From contig JADKCV010000013.1 of assembly GCA_016718655.1 (NCBI GenBank), positions 1 through 64,000 on the forward strand: a DNA stretch of 64,000 bases. Reading direction: 5' to 3'. The notes below the pieces were generated by a model that saw only the letters and a list, made by a program, of their open reading frames with translations, made no database searches and had not been told where the DNA came from. Shown piece after piece: positions 20,523 through 29,907 of this stretch (the stretch's first letter is position 1; each line of letters opens with the position of its first letter). A program made the position numbers and the translations under genes. The stretch comes from Flavobacteriales bacterium. Lineage in GTDB: Bacteria > Bacteroidota > Bacteroidia > Flavobacteriales_F > PHOS-HE28.

Positions 20523-22268
20523 ATGTACCGTACCCATACTTGTGGCGAACTCCGCCTCATTGACGCTGGCAAGACCGTGACCCTGGCCGGATGGGTCCAA
20601 CGTACCCGCGACCTGGGCGGGATGACCTTCGTGGACCTGCGCGACCGCTTCGGCATCACCCAGCTCAGCTTCAATACCGAACGGGACCAAGCCCTGTGCG
20701 ATCAAGCGAACAAGATGGGCCGCGAATTCGTGGTGCAGGTCATCGGCGTTGTGAAGGAACGTGAGAGCAAGAACAAGAACATCCCCACCGGTGAGATCGA
20801 ACTGGTGGTGACCGGACTGAACGTACTGAACGGCGCCAAGACCCCGCCCTTCACTATCGAGGAGGAGACCGACGGCGGCGACGAACTGCGCATGAAGTAC
20901 CGCTACCTGGACCTGCGTAGGGCCAACGTGCGGAAGAACTTCGAGCTGCGCCACCGGATGGCCATCGAAGTGCGCAATTACCTCAGTGCACAGGATTTCC
21001 TTGAGGTGGAGACGCCCGTGCTGATCAAGAGCACACCGGAAGGCGCGCGTGACTTCGTGGTGCCCAGCCGCATGAACGCCGGGGAGTTCTACGCGCTACC
21101 GCAGAGCCCACAGACCTTCAAGCAACTGCTGATGGTGGCCGGTTTCGACCGCTATTTCCAGATCGTGAAGTGCTTCCGTGACGAGGACCTGCGCGCCGAC
21201 CGCCAACCGGAGTTCACCCAGATCGACTGCGAGATGGCCTTCGTTGAGCGGGAGGATATCCTCAACACCTTCGAGGGTCTGGCCAAGCACTTGTTCAAGG
21301 CGATCCTGGGCAAGGAATTCAGCGAGGACTTCCCGCGCATGAGCTATGACGACGCCATGCGATTCTACGGTTGCGATAAGCCGGATCTGCGTTTCGGGAT
21401 GAAATTCCATGAGCTGAACGACCTGGTGCAGGGCGTCGGCTTCAAGGTCTTTGATGATGCCGAACTGGTGGTCGGTATCAAGGCCGAAGGCTGTGCTGGC
21501 TGGAGCCGTAAACAGACCGACGCGCTCATCGACTTCGTGAAGCGCCCCCAGATCGGTGCCACGGGCATCGTGTTCCTGAAGTGGACGGAGGAAGGCTTGA
21601 AGAGCACCGTGGACAAGTTCTACACGCTCGAGTATTTACAGAAGTGGGCTGAACGCTTCAGTATGCAGCAAGGTGATCTGCTGTGCATCATGGCCGGTGG
21701 TGCCGACAAGACCCGCAAGCAACTGAACGAACTGCGCCTGCACCTGGGCGACCTGCTCGGATCGCGCGATCCCTGGACCTTCAAACCGCTGTGGGTGGTG
21801 GACTTCCCGCTACTGGAGAAGGACGAGGAAAGCGGTCGTTGGCATGCCATGCACCACCCCTTCACCTCTCCCATTCCGGAACACGCACACCTCTTGGAAA
21901 GCGACCCCGGCGCGGTAAAGGCCAACGCTTACGACCTTGTCATCAATGGTACGGAGATCGGAGGTGGCAGCATCCGGATCCACGATCGCAGCATGCAGGA
22001 GGCGATGTTCCGGGTGCTTGGCTTTACCGACGAGGATGCACGCTACAAGTTCGGCTTCCTGATGGATGCCTTCGAGTTCGGTGCACCGCCGCATGGTGGC
22101 GCGGCCTTCGGTTTCGACCGTTGGGTCAGCCTTTTCGGTGGCCGCAGCGACATCCGCGAGTTCATCGCTTTCCCGAAGAACAACGCAGGCCGCGACGTGA
22201 TGATCGATGCTCCGAGCCATATCGACGATATCCAGCTGAAGGAGCTGGGGATCGTGGTGAAGGGTTGA
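20523..22268 (+). CDS. aspS: Aspartyl-tRNA synthetase
   Basis: A 581-residue class II aminoacyl-tRNA synthetase that charges tRNA-Asp. The N-terminal OB fold (TVTLAGWVQRTRDLGGMTFVDLRDRFGITQ) is followed by the catalytic core with motif 2 (FRDEDLRADRQPEFTQIDCEM), the bacterial GAD insertion in the middle, and motif 3 (GAPPHGGAAFGFDRW). Length is that of the bacterial type. Its stop is three bases from the convergent M48 gene. Confidence 0.97.
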   Translation: MYRTHTCGELRLIDAGKTVTLAGWVQRTRDLGGMTFVDLRDRFGITQLSFNTERDQALCDQANKMGREFVVQVIGVVKERESKNKNIPTGEIELVVTGLNVLNGAKTPPFTIEEETDGGDELRMKYRYLDLRRANVRKNFELRHRMAIEVRNYLSAQDFLEVETPVLIKSTPEGARDFVVPSRMNAGEFYALPQSPQTFKQLLMVAGFDRYFQIVKCFRDEDLRADRQPEFTQIDCEMAFVEREDILNTFEGLAKHLFKAILGKEFSEDFPRMSYDDAMRFYGCDKPDLRFGMKFHELNDLVQGVGFKVFDDAELVVGIKAEGCAGWSRKQTDALIDFVKRPQIGATGIVFLKWTEEGLKSTVDKFYTLEYLQKWAERFSMQQGDLLCIMAGGADKTRKQLNELRLHLGDLLGSRDPWTFKPLWVVDFPLLEKDEESGRWHAMHHPFTSPIPEHAHLLESDPGAVKANAYDLVINGTEIGGGSIRIHDRSMQEAMFRVLGFTDEDARYKFGFLMDAFEFGAPPHGGAAFGFDRWVSLFGGRSDIREFIAFPKNNAGRDVMIDAPSHIDDIQLKELGIVVKG

Positions 22269-22271
22269 GTG

Positions 22272-23348
22272 CTATTCGGCCTTCAGTCGTTCGAAGAGCT
22301 CGGCCAACTCTCCTGTCACAGGATCCGTCAAGGTTCCGTCACCAACTGCTTCCTTGGCCTTGGCAATACGCTCCTCGGTGAGTGGGTGACTGCTGAGGAA
22401 GCTGAGCTCCTCGGGCATGTCGCCAGCTTCGGACCCAAGGAGTTCAAGCAATTTCACCATGCCTTGGGGGTCCACTCCTGCAGCGCGCAAACGTTCGATA
22501 CCACGCGCATCAGCGTCCGTCTCCAGGTTCCGTGAGTAGGACATGTTACGCAGGTTATCCGCGTTCTCCGCCAACACGCCGACCACTGCGTTCACATCGC
22601 CGATGAGCAGCGAGAGGAAAAGGTACCCTGCCATCTGTCGCACCATCATGCGGGTGCTGTGCCTTTCGTGCACATGGGTGGCCTCATGTGCGAGCAGTGC
22701 GGCCAGTTGTTCAGGGTATTCCATGCCTTCCAGGATGCCGCTGAAGACCACGATATCACCTCCAGGCATGGCGAACGCGTTGACCTGATCGCTTGTGACA
22801 TAGTGGAAACGCAACTCGAACCTATCGCTCAGGTCAAGTCGATCACCGAATCGCTGTAGTACGGCGCTACGTGCGGTATCCTCATCCATCCCGAGCGTCA
22901 CACTGCCATAGGCTGCCTGCCCCAAACGTTCATCCACCTCCAACGGAAGCAACAGCGCCAACCGTTCAGCAGTGAAGGGCAACACCCAGATGTAGCCAAC
23001 GACCACCACGGCCACCAACGCCAGGAAGAAGATGGCAGGTCCTTGGCGAGCGAGTGACAGGGTACGGTCATAGACCCCGCGACGCCCGGCATATTGCATG
23101 CGCTTCACGAACGTGGCGATGAAGAGCTTGTCGCGTGTGATGAGCACCTTGCGCGGATGTTCACCAAAGGTGATCCGCAGGGTGGTGTTGGTCCTTTCCC
23201 ACTGCATGGCTGCGTGTTCCAAGGGCCAATAGGAACGTTCACCGTTCACCTCCACCTCGAGGGAACCCGGTTCGCGTAGGCCCACGCGCGCATCCAGTGG
23301 CTTACTGGTGAGCCCATCATAGAGGTTCGCCGGGTAGCTGTTGTTCAC
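22272..23348 (-). CDS. M48-family zinc metallopeptidase, membrane-anchored
   Basis: A 358-residue protein. The N-terminal ~100 residues precede a membrane helix (AIFFLALVAVVVVGYIWVL, about 105-123). The peptidase domain carries HEATH (residues 221-225) and the third zinc ligand in NLETDADARGIERL (Glu near 277). This resembles HtpX/YcaL-type M48 peptidases that handle membrane or misfolded envelope proteins. Its start overlaps the stop of the YjgN-family gene by four bases, so the two are translationally coupled, a pairing I recall from other genomes. Confidence 0.9.
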   Translation of the reverse strand: MNNSYPANLYDGLTSKPLDARVGLREPGSLEVEVNGERSYWPLEHAAMQWERTNTTLRITFGEHPRKVLITRDKLFIATFVKRMQYAGRRGVYDRTLSLARQGPAIFFLALVAVVVVGYIWVLPFTAERLALLLPLEVDERLGQAAYGSVTLGMDEDTARSAVLQRFGDRLDLSDRFELRFHYVTSDQVNAFAMPGGDIVVFSGILEGMEYPEQLAALLAHEATHVHERHSTRMMVRQMAGYLFLSLLIGDVNAVVGVLAENADNLRNMSYSRNLETDADARGIERLRAAGVDPQGMVKLLELLGSEAGDMPEELSFLSSHPLTEERIAKAKEAVGDGTLTDPVTGELAELFERLKAE

Positions 23349-24307
23349 AGGAAGATGTCCACGTCCAACAGGTCGCCGAGTTCATCGGCCATGGCGCTCT
23401 TGTGTTCAAGTTCGGTTTGTACGATGGCATCGAGGTCCGCATCACCGACCAACTCGATGTTGTTCAATACGAACTTCATCATACGGACGTGTGCCCATGC
23501 CAGCCCGATACCGAAGGTGAAGACCACCAACAGGAGGTTCACAACGATGAGTTCGAAGAAGCCACCGCCCGTCGCTGTGCTCTTGAATCGTATCCTTCGG
23601 CCTTCGGCGAAACTCCACGAGAGGTTGTTCACGTAGTAGTTGAAGATGTCGCGCTGCCACCAGAACCCATAGATGCCCAAGGTGAAGAGTGTGAGGAAAT
23701 AACCCTTCAGGTTCATCAGGAAGAAATCCAGGCCATCGCCCTTGTATTCGAACTGCGAGTTACCGAAGCGGATATGACCGATCACATAGTTCCGTAGGTT
23801 CATTTGGAACCAGGCTCCATAGATGCCGAACGTGATGAGGGTGAGCAGACCATCACGGATGCAGATGGCGTAGAGTTCCTTCAATTTTCCACGGTAGCCA
23901 AAGTGGATGCCTCGCCAACTGCTGCGGCTCATGCGATAGCGATAACTGCCGTGGATGATGAGCGGGATGAGGCCGATGAAGGAAACGAAGAAAAAGAGGT
24001 AGCCGATGATCATGGCCGCCAGTTCCTGGGTCATCAAGAGGCCGAAGAACACCGCATAGATCACGACAAAGAGCAACACCGCTTTGATGAACCCCTTGAA
24101 CATCTCCTTACCCGTGCCATGGAAGTGGAAGGGATGCGAATCAAGCTCGGAATGCTCGTACATGTATTGAAGACGGCGTGCCTTGGCCCATGGATAGTAG
24201 AGACCCAGCGTAATGAACGTGAGCAGCCAATTCACGATGAGCACTGCGAAAAGATCACCGCCTTGGCCTGTGAACGAGAATCGCTTGCGCGGCGTAAGGA
24301 GTTCCAT
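23345..24307 (-). CDS. YjgN/DUF898 family membrane protein
   Basis: A 320-residue polytopic membrane protein with at least six hydrophobic segments, arranged as a repeated module. The signature FTGQGGDLFAVLIVNWLLTFITLGLYYPWAKARRLQYMYEHS and its echoes (LRDGLLTLITFGIYGAWFQMNLRNYVIGH; NLKGYFLTLFTLGIYGFWWQRDIFNYYV) are typical of DUF898. Function unknown; the M48 peptidase encoded directly downstream may act on or with it. Start at ATG 24307. Confidence 0.88.
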   Translation of the reverse strand: MELLTPRKRFSFTGQGGDLFAVLIVNWLLTFITLGLYYPWAKARRLQYMYEHSELDSHPFHFHGTGKEMFKGFIKAVLLFVVIYAVFFGLLMTQELAAMIIGYLFFFVSFIGLIPLIIHGSYRYRMSRSSWRGIHFGYRGKLKELYAICIRDGLLTLITFGIYGAWFQMNLRNYVIGHIRFGNSQFEYKGDGLDFFLMNLKGYFLTLFTLGIYGFWWQRDIFNYYVNNLSWSFAEGRRIRFKSTATGGGFFELIVVNLLLVVFTFGIGLAWAHVRMMKFVLNNIELVGDADLDAIVQTELEHKSAMADELGDLLDVDIFL

Positions 24308-24533
24308 TGATCATGGTTTGTGGCTCAAGATAACCGGAAGCGTCGTTCCCTCGCGAACACCCTTCGGACACTGGATCCAGGAGGTCGGGCGATCGCGATC
24401 TAACTGGAAAAAGGTGAACGTGGCAAGGGTATGGGACGTCACAATACCTTGTGCGCTGGATGATGCCACCACACGAACCGAGGCCCCCCGTGAACGCAGG
24501 AGGTGACCTCTTCATCCCCGAGATCCGGACCCG

Positions 24534-25322
24534 ATGAGCGACATCTGGCATGTCCTATCGGTCATACTTGTGGTGTTGATCCCCATGGCACTAATGGTGC
24601 TCGGAGCTGCGCGTTGGGCCGGGTACCTCAGGGGCCCGGCATCCTTATCTCCAAGCCACAGACGGATGCTGGAGAAGTACGCTTTACCCTATCAACGGAC
24701 AGCGTCGAAGGACAGGCCACGGTTCGAGCACATCGTGGCGCAGTTCATCGCGGACAAGGAATGGCAGGGGGCAGGGATCAGGGTGGCGGAGGAAATGAAA
24801 GTGTTGGTGGCAGCGACCGCGGCCCAATTGTTATTCGGGTTCGACGATGTGCGATTGGATCACTTCGAGCGGATCATCCTACATCCGGACAGCTATCGAT
24901 CGGGCCGAAAGGGGACCCTGCACCAAGGCGAGGTGCGTCCAACCGCCGGGGTGATCATGGTCAGCTGGGGCGATCTTCTACGCGGCTATGGGAACCCGCG
25001 CGACGGGCACAATGTGGGACTTCACGAACTGGCACACGCCCTTTGGTTCGAGCACAAATTGAGCGAGGACAAAGCGCCCTTCCTGCATCCTGAACTATTG
25101 CAACGTTGGATCGATCATGCCGATGGCGAGATCGAACGGATCCGGAACGGCAGGAGCCGTCTGTTCCGAGAGTACGCTGGGACCAACCAAGCCGAGTTCT
25201 TTGCGGTGGCCGTGGAGTATTTCTTCGAACGGCCTGGTGAGTTCAATGCCGAACTCCCTGAGCTCTATGCTGTGCTCTGCGGTATGCTGAACCAGTTCCC
25301 GGACAAGGCATCATTGTCCTGA
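24534..25322 (+). CDS. M90-family (MtfA-like) zinc peptidase
   Basis: A 262-residue protein starting with a membrane helix (IWHVLSVILVVLIPMALMVLG). The peptidase motif is VGLHELAHALWFEHK, with His164, Glu165 and His168, and an acidic block NQAEFFAVAVEYFFERP that supplies the further ligand in this family. Length and motifs match M90 peptidases related to E. coli MtfA, which inactivates the Mlc repressor; no Mlc homologue is in the window, so its role here is open. Confidence 0.9.
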   Translation: MSDIWHVLSVILVVLIPMALMVLGAARWAGYLRGPASLSPSHRRMLEKYALPYQRTASKDRPRFEHIVAQFIADKEWQGAGIRVAEEMKVLVAATAAQLLFGFDDVRLDHFERIILHPDSYRSGRKGTLHQGEVRPTAGVIMVSWGDLLRGYGNPRDGHNVGLHELAHALWFEHKLSEDKAPFLHPELLQRWIDHADGEIERIRNGRSRLFREYAGTNQAEFFAVAVEYFFERPGEFNAELPELYAVLCGMLNQFPDKASLS

Positions 25323-25620
25323 CCAGAGGACCTTACAAGTTCCTTCCGTTCCAACACGTCCTCGATCGTTGGAAATGTCCGGACCTACCAGAACACGGTT
25401 CCAGCAGGAACTCCTCGTGCTATCGATCCACCCAGGCTGCCTAAGCACCTTCGCGGGATGAACAACCCGGACCGATCGTTGATCGGTGGGGCGGAAATGA
25501 TGACCCCCGTGATGTGCGGGGTGTTACGGACCTGGTCCGATCGATGAGGGCTTCCCACATCCTGGCCTTGAACCACATGGGACTGGCTTCCAACCCGGAT
25601 CGGTCGGGTCGAAAATGGAA
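25323..25620. other. Intergenic, no gene found
   Basis: Neither strand holds a convincing coding frame. A short hairpin CCCCG/CGGGG with a seven-base loop lies at about 25505-25521 and may end transcription of the M90 gene. The direct words GATCGGTNGG recur, without an evident structure. Confidence 0.4.
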
Positions 25621-25642
25621 GAACCCCGCTCGTGCGGGGTTC
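25621..25642 (-). terminator. Terminator after tRNA-Gln
   Basis: A nine-base perfect stem (GAACCCCGC/GCGGGGTTC) with a TCGT loop. On the minus strand it is followed by TTCCATTTTC and lies 12 bases beyond the tRNA 3' end. Confidence 0.7.
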
Positions 25643-25653
25643 TATCACTCTGT

Positions 25654-25725
25654 TGACCGACCAGGGCTCGAACCTGGACTCTTCTGAACCAAAATCAGAC
25701 GTGTTGCCAGTTACACCATCGGTCA
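25654..25725 (-). tRNA. tRNA-Gln (anticodon TTG)
   Basis: A 72-base cloverleaf: acceptor stem TGACCGA/TCGGTCA (seven pairs), anticodon stem TCTGA/TCAGA around the loop TTTTGGT, which places TTG at the anticodon, and T loop GGTTCGAGCC. CCA is not encoded. It stands alone, with its own promoter and terminator. Confidence 0.93.
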
Positions 25726-25766
25726 ATTACAGCCCTCAGTGGGGTCTCCCCCTTCCTTAGGCGGGG

Positions 25767-25794
25767 CAAAATTAACAAGATCTCCAATTCACAA
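25767..25794 (-). promoter_or_regulatory. Promoter of tRNA-Gln
   Basis: On the minus strand TTG (25792-25794), 17 bases, then TAATTTTG (25767-25774), a perfect match to the Bacteroidetes TTG / TAnnTTTG promoter. It ends 41 bases before the mature tRNA 5' end. This is the best promoter in the window and supports the phylum assignment. Confidence 0.65.
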
Positions 25795-25893
25795 GGGGCT
25801 CTCCCACGCCGACTTTGGTATTTTCGCCCTCCACCGCTGGGCAGGTCTCGTCCCGCCGCCTGTCAATATTGCTAACGTATCGACCATAGTCCC

Positions 25894-28800
25894 ATGAGCT
25901 TCAAGAGGTTGAATATCATCACTGGATGGCTGGTGTTCCTGGTCGCCGCATGGACCTACATCGCCACCATTGAGCCCACGAGCAGCTTCTGGGATTGTGG
26001 AGAGTTCATTGCAACGGCCTACAAACTGGAAGTGGGTCACCCGCCAGGGGCTCCCCTGTTCATGATCCTGGCACGCGTGGCCAGTGCGTTCGTCAGCCCG
26101 GAGAACGTGCCGGTGGCGGTCAACGTGCTGAGCGCGTTGGCGAGCGCGTTCACCATCCTGTTCCTCTTCTGGAGCATCACGCATATGGCTTACAAGATGG
26201 CCACCCGTGAAGGCGCTTTACTGGATCTCGGAGCAACAATTGCCGTGCTCGGTAGCGGTGTTGTAGGCGCCCTGGCGTATACCTGGAGCGACAGTTTCTG
26301 GTTCAGCGCCGTGGAGGGTGAGGTCTATGCTCTTTCCAGCTTCTTCACCGCTGTGGTGTTCTGGGCCATCCTGAAGTGGGAAAGCCAGGCCGACGAAGCG
26401 CACAGTACCCGCTGGCTGATCCTGATCGCCTACCTCATGGGTCTGAGCATCGGTGTTCACTTGTTGAACCTGCTCTGCATACCAGCCATCGCGTTCGTTT
26501 ACTACTTCAAACGGTACCAACCGAGCCTGAAAGGTGTGCTGATGACCTTCGTGGTATCGGCGGTGATCCTGGGCGCCATTCAGGCAGTGATCATCCCGGG
26601 TATCGTGAAGGTGGCCGGCAAGTTCGAGCTGCTCTTCGTGAACTCCATGGGACTACCGTTCAACAGCGGCAACCTGGTTTATGCAGCGTTGCTCATCGGC
26701 CTCATCGTTTGGGGGATCCGTTGGACCCAGCGCCATGAACAGGCCCTTTGGAACACGGTCTTGCTCGGTGTCACCGTCATCCTGGTGGGTTACAGTACCT
26801 ATGCCATGATCGTCATCCGGAGCACGGCCAACCCACCGATCGACGAGAACAACCCGGAGAACGTCTTCAACCTTCTGAGCTACCTGAACCGCGAACAGTA
26901 CGGTGATCGTCCGTTGCTCATCGGTCAGTTCTGGGGATCGCCCTACGCCAGCGAGCGCAAGGATGGTGAACCGGTATACACGGCCACCTACCAGGTGAAG
27001 AAGGATGGCCGCGCTGTGCGCAACTTCTATGATCGTTGGAGCGCCGCACATTTCGTGGAGCAGAATGCCGGACACACCATCGATCACGCCTATCTCATCA
27101 CCGACCCGCGCAAGGGTTCCGAGGTGCAATACGACCCGGAGTTCACCATGCTCTTCCCACGTATGTACAGTGCGCAGGCCTCCCACGAATCGGCGTACAA
27201 ACAATGGAGCGATTTCAAAGGCACGCCGATCCGGTCCCGCGACCGCGAGGGCAAGCCTACGATCATCAACAAGCCCACCTTCGGGGAGAACATGCGCTAC
27301 TTCTTCCATTACCAGATGGACTGGATGTACTGGCGCTATTTCCTTTGGAACTTCGCAGGGAGACAGAACGACATCCAAGGCCATGGCAACATCATGGAGG
27401 GCAACTGGCTCACCGGTGTCAAGGCCATCGACGCGCAGCGGTTGGGGAACCAGGACCAACTGCCCTCGAGCATGACGGAGAACCATGGGTTCAATCGGTT
27501 CTACCTGCTTCCGCTGATCCTGGGTGTGATCGGCCTGGTGTACCAGATGTTGCGTCACCTGCGCGACTGGACGGTGGTGATGCTGCTCTTCTTCTTCACG
27601 GGCGTGGCAATCGTCATCTACCTGAACCAGACCCCATACCAGCCGAGGGAACGGGACTATGCCTATGTGGGCTCGTTCTATGCGTTCGCAATTTGGATCG
27701 GGTTGGGGGTGTTCGCCCTGTATGATGCAGCACGGGCCATGAGCCAAAAGGACCTTGGCATGGTCCTGGGCACTGCGTTGGGGCTGGGTGCACTGAAATA
27801 CCTGGTGGAGTGGGACGGTGACCACAGCATATCCTACTCATTGTTCTACATCACCGCTCTGGGTGGTGGCACTGTCGCGCTGTTCTTCGGTCTGGGCAAG
27901 GTGTTGCGACCGGGTACTGTGACCGCGGTACTGGCATCGTTGGTGGGTCTGTCCGTGCCTGCCATCATGGTGGCCGAGGGCTGGGACGACCATGACCGCA
28001 GCAACCGCGCACCGGCACGCGACCTGGCCTCGAACTACCTGGAAAGTTGTGCCCCGAACGCGATCCTGTTCACCAATGGGGACAACGACACCTTCCCGCT
28101 GTGGTATGCACAGGAGGTGGAAGGCATCCGTACCGATGTGCGCGTCGTGAACCTCAGCCTGCTGAACACGGATTGGTACATCGACCAGATGCGTCGAAAG
28201 GCGTACAGCAGCGAACCTGTGCCCTTCGGCATGCCGCAGGAGAAGTACCGCCAGGGTACGCGCGATGTGGTGGCGCTCATACCGCAGGGCAAGAGTGGGT
28301 ACCGTGACCTGAAGGAGATGATGGCGTTCGTGAGCAATGACAAGAACATGCAGCAGCTCTTTCAACGCGGGGTGAAGGATGCCTACTTCCCTACTGACAA
28401 ATTCAGCATCCCCGTGGACAGTGCCACCGTCTTCGGCAACGGGACGCTCAGCGCCAAGGATACCACCTGGCTGCGTTCCTTGGATTGGCAGGTGCGCAAG
28501 CAAGTGTTGTTGAAGAACCATTTGATGGTGTTGGACCTCCTTGCGAACAACAACTGGGAGCGGCCGATCTATTTCGCGGTAACCACCGGGCCTGACAGCT
28601 ACATCAATCTTCAAGAGCATTTCCAACTGGAAGGCCTCACCTATCGGGTGGTGCCTGTGCGCACGGAGAACCGCGACCCCAATCTGCAGGGCAGGGTGGC
28701 CACGGATGTCATGTACCGTAACGTGACGGAGAAGTTCCTCTGGGGCAACATGGATACGGAAGGGTTCATCTACTTGGACGAGAACATTCTTCGCATGACC

Positions 28801-29250
28801 ACCAACCTGCGTCTGCAACTGAGCAGTCTGGCCGAGGCCCTCATCGGTGAAGGACGTGAGGAGGAGGCCCGTACCATCCTTGACCTGTCCTTGAACAAGA
28901 TGCCAGAGCGGAACGTGCCCTTCGACCGTATCCTTTTGCCTACCGTGGAGGCCTATTACGCCATCGGTGACGTGGAGAAGGCGAACGCATTGAGCGAACG
29001 ACTTTTTGCGATCATGGAGGAGAACATGCTCTACTACACCAGCTTGGAACCCAAGTTCGCCAAACAGATGGATCAGGAGATGGCCATCTCCCATGCCGTT
29101 ATGGGGCGCCTGATGAGCGAGACCAGCAAGGCGGACAGCACGCTGGGCAAGGCCATGGAAGAGCGTTTCAGCACGATCGAGGAGATCTACCAGAGCAAGT
29201 TGGAGGAGATCGGCACCCAGGGCAGGAAGACCTCACGCATGCGCTTCTAG
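25894..29250 (+). CDS. DUF2723 protein, probable membrane O-glycosyltransferase
   Basis: A 1,118-residue membrane protein. The N-terminal third carries the DUF2723 signature: TYIATIEPTSSFWDCGEFIATAYKLEVGHPPGAPLF, with the acidic WDCGEF motif expected in a first periplasmic loop of GT-C glycosyltransferases, followed by about ten or more membrane helices. A long soluble C-terminal part (from about residue 690) has NAILFTNGDNDTFPLWYAQE and, near the end, helical TPR-like pairs (AEALIGEGREEEARTILDLSLNKMPERNVP). Relatives of this family (TMEM260) are protein O-mannosyltransferases, so glycosylation of exported proteins is a fair inference. A polysaccharide deacetylase follows 21 bases later. Confidence 0.85.
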   Translation: MSFKRLNIITGWLVFLVAAWTYIATIEPTSSFWDCGEFIATAYKLEVGHPPGAPLFMILARVASAFVSPENVPVAVNVLSALASAFTILFLFWSITHMAYKMATREGALLDLGATIAVLGSGVVGALAYTWSDSFWFSAVEGEVYALSSFFTAVVFWAILKWESQADEAHSTRWLILIAYLMGLSIGVHLLNLLCIPAIAFVYYFKRYQPSLKGVLMTFVVSAVILGAIQAVIIPGIVKVAGKFELLFVNSMGLPFNSGNLVYAALLIGLIVWGIRWTQRHEQALWNTVLLGVTVILVGYSTYAMIVIRSTANPPIDENNPENVFNLLSYLNREQYGDRPLLIGQFWGSPYASERKDGEPVYTATYQVKKDGRAVRNFYDRWSAAHFVEQNAGHTIDHAYLITDPRKGSEVQYDPEFTMLFPRMYSAQASHESAYKQWSDFKGTPIRSRDREGKPTIINKPTFGENMRYFFHYQMDWMYWRYFLWNFAGRQNDIQGHGNIMEGNWLTGVKAIDAQRLGNQDQLPSSMTENHGFNRFYLLPLILGVIGLVYQMLRHLRDWTVVMLLFFFTGVAIVIYLNQTPYQPRERDYAYVGSFYAFAIWIGLGVFALYDAARAMSQKDLGMVLGTALGLGALKYLVEWDGDHSISYSLFYITALGGGTVALFFGLGKVLRPGTVTAVLASLVGLSVPAIMVAEGWDDHDRSNRAPARDLASNYLESCAPNAILFTNGDNDTFPLWYAQEVEGIRTDVRVVNLSLLNTDWYIDQMRRKAYSSEPVPFGMPQEKYRQGTRDVVALIPQGKSGYRDLKEMMAFVSNDKNMQQLFQRGVKDAYFPTDKFSIPVDSATVFGNGTLSAKDTTWLRSLDWQVRKQVLLKNHLMVLDLLANNNWERPIYFAVTTGPDSYINLQEHFQLEGLTYRVVPVRTENRDPNLQGRVATDVMYRNVTEKFLWGNMDTEGFIYLDENILRMTTNLRLQLSSLAEALIGEGREEEARTILDLSLNKMPERNVPFDRILLPTVEAYYAIGDVEKANALSERLFAIMEENMLYYTSLEPKFAKQMDQEMAISHAVMGRLMSETSKADSTLGKAMEERFSTIEEIYQSKLEEIGTQGRKTSRMRF

Positions 29251-29271
29251 CACGCGTTCGAACGAGCAGCC

Positions 29272-29907
29272 ATGTACCTGGCACGGACACCGGCGATCCT
29301 GAAGCCGCTGTTCAGCGACCTGCTTTGGCACATGCCCAGGGAGGAACAGGCCGTGTACCTGACCTTCGATGATGGGCCCATCCCCGAAGTAACCCCTTGG
29401 GTATTGGACCAACTGGCAGAGCACGGCGCAAAAGCCACCTTCTTCTGCATCGGCAGCAATGCACGGTCATACCCGACCATCCTTCAGCGCATCCTGGTCG
29501 AAGGGCATGCGGTAGGTAATCATACCTGGGACCACCGCCAGGGTTGGGGCTGCCCCGACCGGGCTTACTTCCGCAGCGTTCTGGAAGCTCGCCAGTGGCT
29601 GAACACCGACCTGTTCCGACCTCCCTACGGCAAGATCACCCGTTCTCAGGCCTCGGCGCTCAGCAGCCGTTTCCGGGTGGTGATGTGGGATGTGCTCAGC
29701 GCGGACTTCGATACCCGTATCGATGGAGCGCGCTGCACCCGGAACGTCTTGGATAATGTGCGCTCCGGGAGCATAATCGTATTCCACGATAGCTTGAAGG
29801 CCGAGCCCCGATTGCGGGTTGCCCTGCCTGAAGTCCTGCGGGCACTCAGCGTTGATGGCTTCGCGTTCCGATCGTTACACAGTGCGAAACCCGGCACCCA
29901 CCTCTAA
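29272..29907 (+). CDS. Polysaccharide deacetylase family protein (NodB fold)
   Basis: A 211-residue NodB-homology protein. Motif 1 is YLTFDDGPIPEV (catalytic Asp33 and metal-binding Asp34), motif 2 is VGNHTWDHRQG (His84 and His88), and motif 3 is FRPPYGKIT. No signal peptide is evident. Substrate could be peptidoglycan, an exopolysaccharide or another N-acetylated glycan. It follows the DUF2723 gene and its stop overlaps the convergent OmpA gene by a few bases. Confidence 0.92.
   Translation: MYLARTPAILKPLFSDLLWHMPREEQAVYLTFDDGPIPEVTPWVLDQLAEHGAKATFFCIGSNARSYPTILQRILVEGHAVGNHTWDHRQGWGCPDRAYFRSVLEARQWLNTDLFRPPYGKITRSQASALSSRFRVVMWDVLSADFDTRIDGARCTRNVLDNVRSGSIIVFHDSLKAEPRLRVALPEVLRALSVDGFAFRSLHSAKPGTHL

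Noticed and set aside
25485..25620. A possible second, degenerate tRNA before tRNA-Gln (GGTTCAAG on the minus strand)
   Set aside because: No acceptor stem, D arm or anticodon arm can be paired around it.
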